From an uncultured Candidatus Melainabacteria bacterium (GTDB lineage: Bacteria; Cyanobacteriota; Vampirovibrionia; Gastranaerophilales; Gastranaerophilaceae), in the NCBI GenBank assembly GCA_934675225.1, contig CAKUQA010000067.1:1-6948 (forward strand): a stretch of DNA of 6,948 nt, read 5' to 3'. A program made the position numbers and the translations under genes. The stretch's first letter is position 1. Every line of letters starts with the position of its first letter. Under the pieces are notes generated by a model. That model was given only the letters and a program-made list of their open reading frames with translations. It ran no database searches and was not told the DNA's origin. This document shows, in pieces, positions 5,574-6,948 of the stretch.

Positions 5574-5624
5574 CTGTACGTAAAGATATATCACAAGAAA
5601 AGATTGGATATATTTTTTAATTTA

Positions 5625-6329
5625 CTATTTTATAATCAATGGTGCAAAAATCTTATAAAAAATATAAATAGAAGCAATTACTAATAAGCCGCCACTTATT
5701 TTTAATAACCAATCAGAAAACTTATAAAAACCTTTCCAATTTTTCAAATGAGAAGTTAAAAAACCTGCAAAAATTAATATCAAACCTTGTCCTAATGAGA
5801 ACAAGAAAAGCATAATAATGGCTTGAACTATACTTGCAGAAAGAGATGCAAATGCCATAATTCCCGCCAAAATTGGAGTAGAACAAGGAGTGCCTGCAAG
5901 CGCAAATACACCTCCTAATAAAATAGGATATAAATAAGTATTTGTTCCATCATTCCTAGGCATTTCTTTAATCATTACAGGTAATTCGAAATCCAATATC
6001 CCCATTAGCTTTAAACCCATAACCATAATTATGCCTGCAAGAAATATTCCAAAATATCCGCCTGCAAAAGATATAAATACTTTTCCGGTAATTGCACAAA
6101 TTATACCTATTATAGAAAAAACTATGGCACTACCAAATACAAAAAATAAAAGTTGTACAAACGTTTTAAGCGGCTTTTCTTTTGAATAACCACCAATGTA
6201 ACCGATTATTATTGGAAGCATAGCTAAAGAGCAAGGTGAAATTGAAGCTACCAAACCTCCTAAAAAAGATAATCCAAATAATAACGGCAAACTACCGTTT
6301 TGAGTGAATAAACTAATATAATTTTCCAT
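5625..6329 (-). CDS. ccdA: CcdA/DsbD-type membrane thiol electron transporter
   Basis: A 234-residue polytopic membrane protein of the CcdA family, the transmembrane core of DsbD, which carries electrons from cytoplasmic thioredoxin across the membrane. Six hydrophobic segments can be seen at about 15-45, 57-80, 87-108, 135-160, 165-190 and 210-230. The two redox cysteines stand in family-typical proline contexts: SPCS (C33, segment 1) and TPCS (C149, segment 4). Length is typical of CcdA. It starts at ATG 6329, overlapping the thioredoxin-like gene's stop as TAATG, with AGGAG nine bases upstream inside that gene; the two are almost certainly translated together. Its likely partner is that anchored thioredoxin. 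CcdA often serves cytochrome c maturation, but no cytochrome gene is present here, so a more general reducing role is equally possible. The ribH promoter follows after 100 nt. Confidence 0.93.
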   Translation of the reverse strand: MENYISLFTQNGSLPLLFGLSFLGGLVASISPCSLAMLPIIIGYIGGYSKEKPLKTFVQLLFFVFGSAIVFSIIGIICAITGKVFISFAGGYFGIFLAGIIMVMGLKLMGILDFELPVMIKEMPRNDGTNTYLYPILLGGVFALAGTPCSTPILAGIMAFASLSASIVQAIIMLFLFSLGQGLILIFAGFLTSHLKNWKGFYKFSDWLLKISGGLLVIASIYIFYKIFAPLIIK

Positions 6330-6715
6330 TATTTAAGCTCCTGCAAATACTTATCCATTTGATTTTGAGGAATGGCTCCTTCAATTCTTCTAACTTGTTG
6401 TCCGTTAGAATTTAACAGAATAATAGTAGGAACTAATGTTACATTATATTTTTTTATTTGCTCATCACTAAAAGCATTTCTATCTTGAACCTGTATTTCT
6501 GTAAGTATAATTTTTCCTTGATATTTAGGGAATATTTCTTTAAAAACTTTATTCATAGTCTGACAATCCAAGCACATTGAAGATGTAAATTTCATAACTT
6601 GGGGTTTTCCAACTTCAGTTGTTTGTGCAGTTGTAGAATTTGAAGCTGTAAGCGCCATATAAAGCATTAATGGAATAGCAAATATTAAAGAAATAATAAT
6701 AATATTTTTTTTCAT
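6329..6715 (-). CDS. Membrane-anchored thioredoxin-like protein (CLDC active site)
   Basis: A 128-residue protein with a hydrophobic N-terminal segment (about 4-23), likely an uncleaved anchor or signal peptide, then a thioredoxin-fold domain outside the membrane. The redox motif is CLDC (C48, C51), in place of thioredoxin's CGPC, in the context KFTSSMCLDC. The cis-proline loop is at VTLVPT (92-97, P96), and the C-terminal GAIP stretch and helix (113-128) complete the fold. The KxxxxxMCxDC pattern resembles the C-terminal domain of DsbD and related reductants. Downstream and overlapping by one base is the CcdA-type transporter, which presumably re-reduces it. AAGGAG lies eight bases before the ATG, behind the promoter at 6737-6745. 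The final substrate (apocytochromes, periplasmic thiols or oxidised proteins) cannot be told from sequence. Confidence 0.9.
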   Translation of the reverse strand: MKKNIIIISLIFAIPLMLYMALTASNSTTAQTTEVGKPQVMKFTSSMCLDCQTMNKVFKEIFPKYQGKIILTEIQVQDRNAFSDEQIKKYNVTLVPTIILLNSNGQQVRRIEGAIPQNQMDKYLQELK

Positions 6716-6736
6716 GGAAAAACTCCTTTCTATTTG

Positions 6737-6745
6737 ATTTTAGCA
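6737..6745 (-). promoter_or_regulatory. Extended -10 promoter for the thioredoxin-ccdA cassette
   Basis: On the minus strand TGCTAAAAT (6745-6737) is an extended -10. No good -35 is found 16-18 bp upstream. Transcription near 6730 would leave a leader of about 15 nt holding AAGGAG (6728-6723). Confidence 0.5.
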
Positions 6746-6770
6746 TAAAATAAAAAGGGAATTTTTCTAA

Positions 6771-6782
6771 CCCCAAACGGGG
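6771..6782. other. Short GC palindrome between genes
   Basis: CCCC-AAAC-GGGG, a 4-bp stem with a 4-base loop in an otherwise A/T-rich gap. It lies upstream of the cassette promoter and downstream of the partial gene at 6888. It could be a weak terminator or operator, but no T-run directly follows on either strand. Confidence 0.25.
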
Positions 6783-6887
6783 AATATTAAAGATTAAAAA
6801 AAATAAATACCAAACTATAATACCGCATAATCAATTTTCAGGATTGCAAATTTTAAGGTAAAGCACTAAAGAACCAAGCATCAATAA

Positions 6888-6948
6888 TTACACATCTTCC
6901 GGGATAAAAAAATCAGCTTTAGCTAACAATTCTCGTGTATGTTCATAG
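6888..6948 (-). CDS. C-terminal end of an unidentified gene
   Basis: The minus strand is open from the window edge (6947) to TAA at 6890-6888, giving 19 residues ending AKADFFIPEDV. The composition looks like real protein, and the direction matches the downstream cassette. The fragment is too short to assign a family. The gap of about 170 nt to the next start, with a promoter in it, suggests a separate transcript. Confidence 0.5.
   Translation of the reverse strand, partial: YEHTRELLAKADFFIPEDV

Noticed and set aside
5582..5617. Terminator after ccdA
   Set aside because: AAAGATATATC can pair with GATATATTTTT, but the stem is nearly all A-T with a 14-nt loop and has no T-run after it on the minus strand.
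5525..5624. FMN riboswitch before ribH
   Set aside because: The predicted leader is about 14 nt and no RFN-element motif occurs in the 100-nt gap.

Overview
The window is AT-rich, tightly packed bacterial DNA. Compact spacing, strong A/T codon preference, a tRNA without an encoded CCA end and the flavour of the proteins suggest a low-GC gut-type bacterium. Gastranaerophilales (Vampirovibrionia, 'Melainabacteria') is my best guess and a Firmicute is the main alternative. This is inference only, because no rRNA gene or lineage marker is present.

Layout. Bases 1-820 (minus) hold the N-terminal 273 codons of mutS, cut by the window edge. It diverges from a 199-codon gene of unknown function at 858-1457 (plus), whose product has one N-terminal membrane anchor; the two promoters overlap. 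Three bases after that gene's stop comes the oddest part of the window, 1461-1857: two tandem copies of an RNA-like unit (191 and 124 nt) followed by a complete tRNA-Leu(CAG). Each unit opens with the same eight bases as the tRNA (GTCGGAGT). Each can be folded into a long closing helix, a variable arm and a conserved hairpin, and each ends in the same linker that leads into the next element. I do not recognise this unit. Bases 1971-2201 hold a small reading frame interrupted by one in-frame TAA, tail-to-tail with the operon that follows.

The minus strand from 5573 down to 2198 carries a four-gene operon behind a good promoter: ribH (lumazine synthase, riboflavin pathway), murQ (MurNAc-6-phosphate etherase, cell-wall recycling), gpsA (glycerol-3-phosphate dehydrogenase, phospholipid backbone) and a PSP1-domain RicT/YaaT-like protein. 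Gaps are short and the last two genes overlap by 8 nt, so co-expression is likely, although the pathways differ. Upstream, 6715 down to 5625 is a two-gene cassette: a membrane-anchored thioredoxin-like protein with a CLDC motif and a CcdA/DsbD-type membrane electron carrier, joined by a TAATG overlap. Together they look like a thiol-reducing relay to the cell exterior. The far end (6888-6948, minus) holds the last 19 codons of another gene.

Most of the window is ordinary housekeeping. The candidate for something undescribed is the tandem structured repeat array fused to tRNA-Leu.
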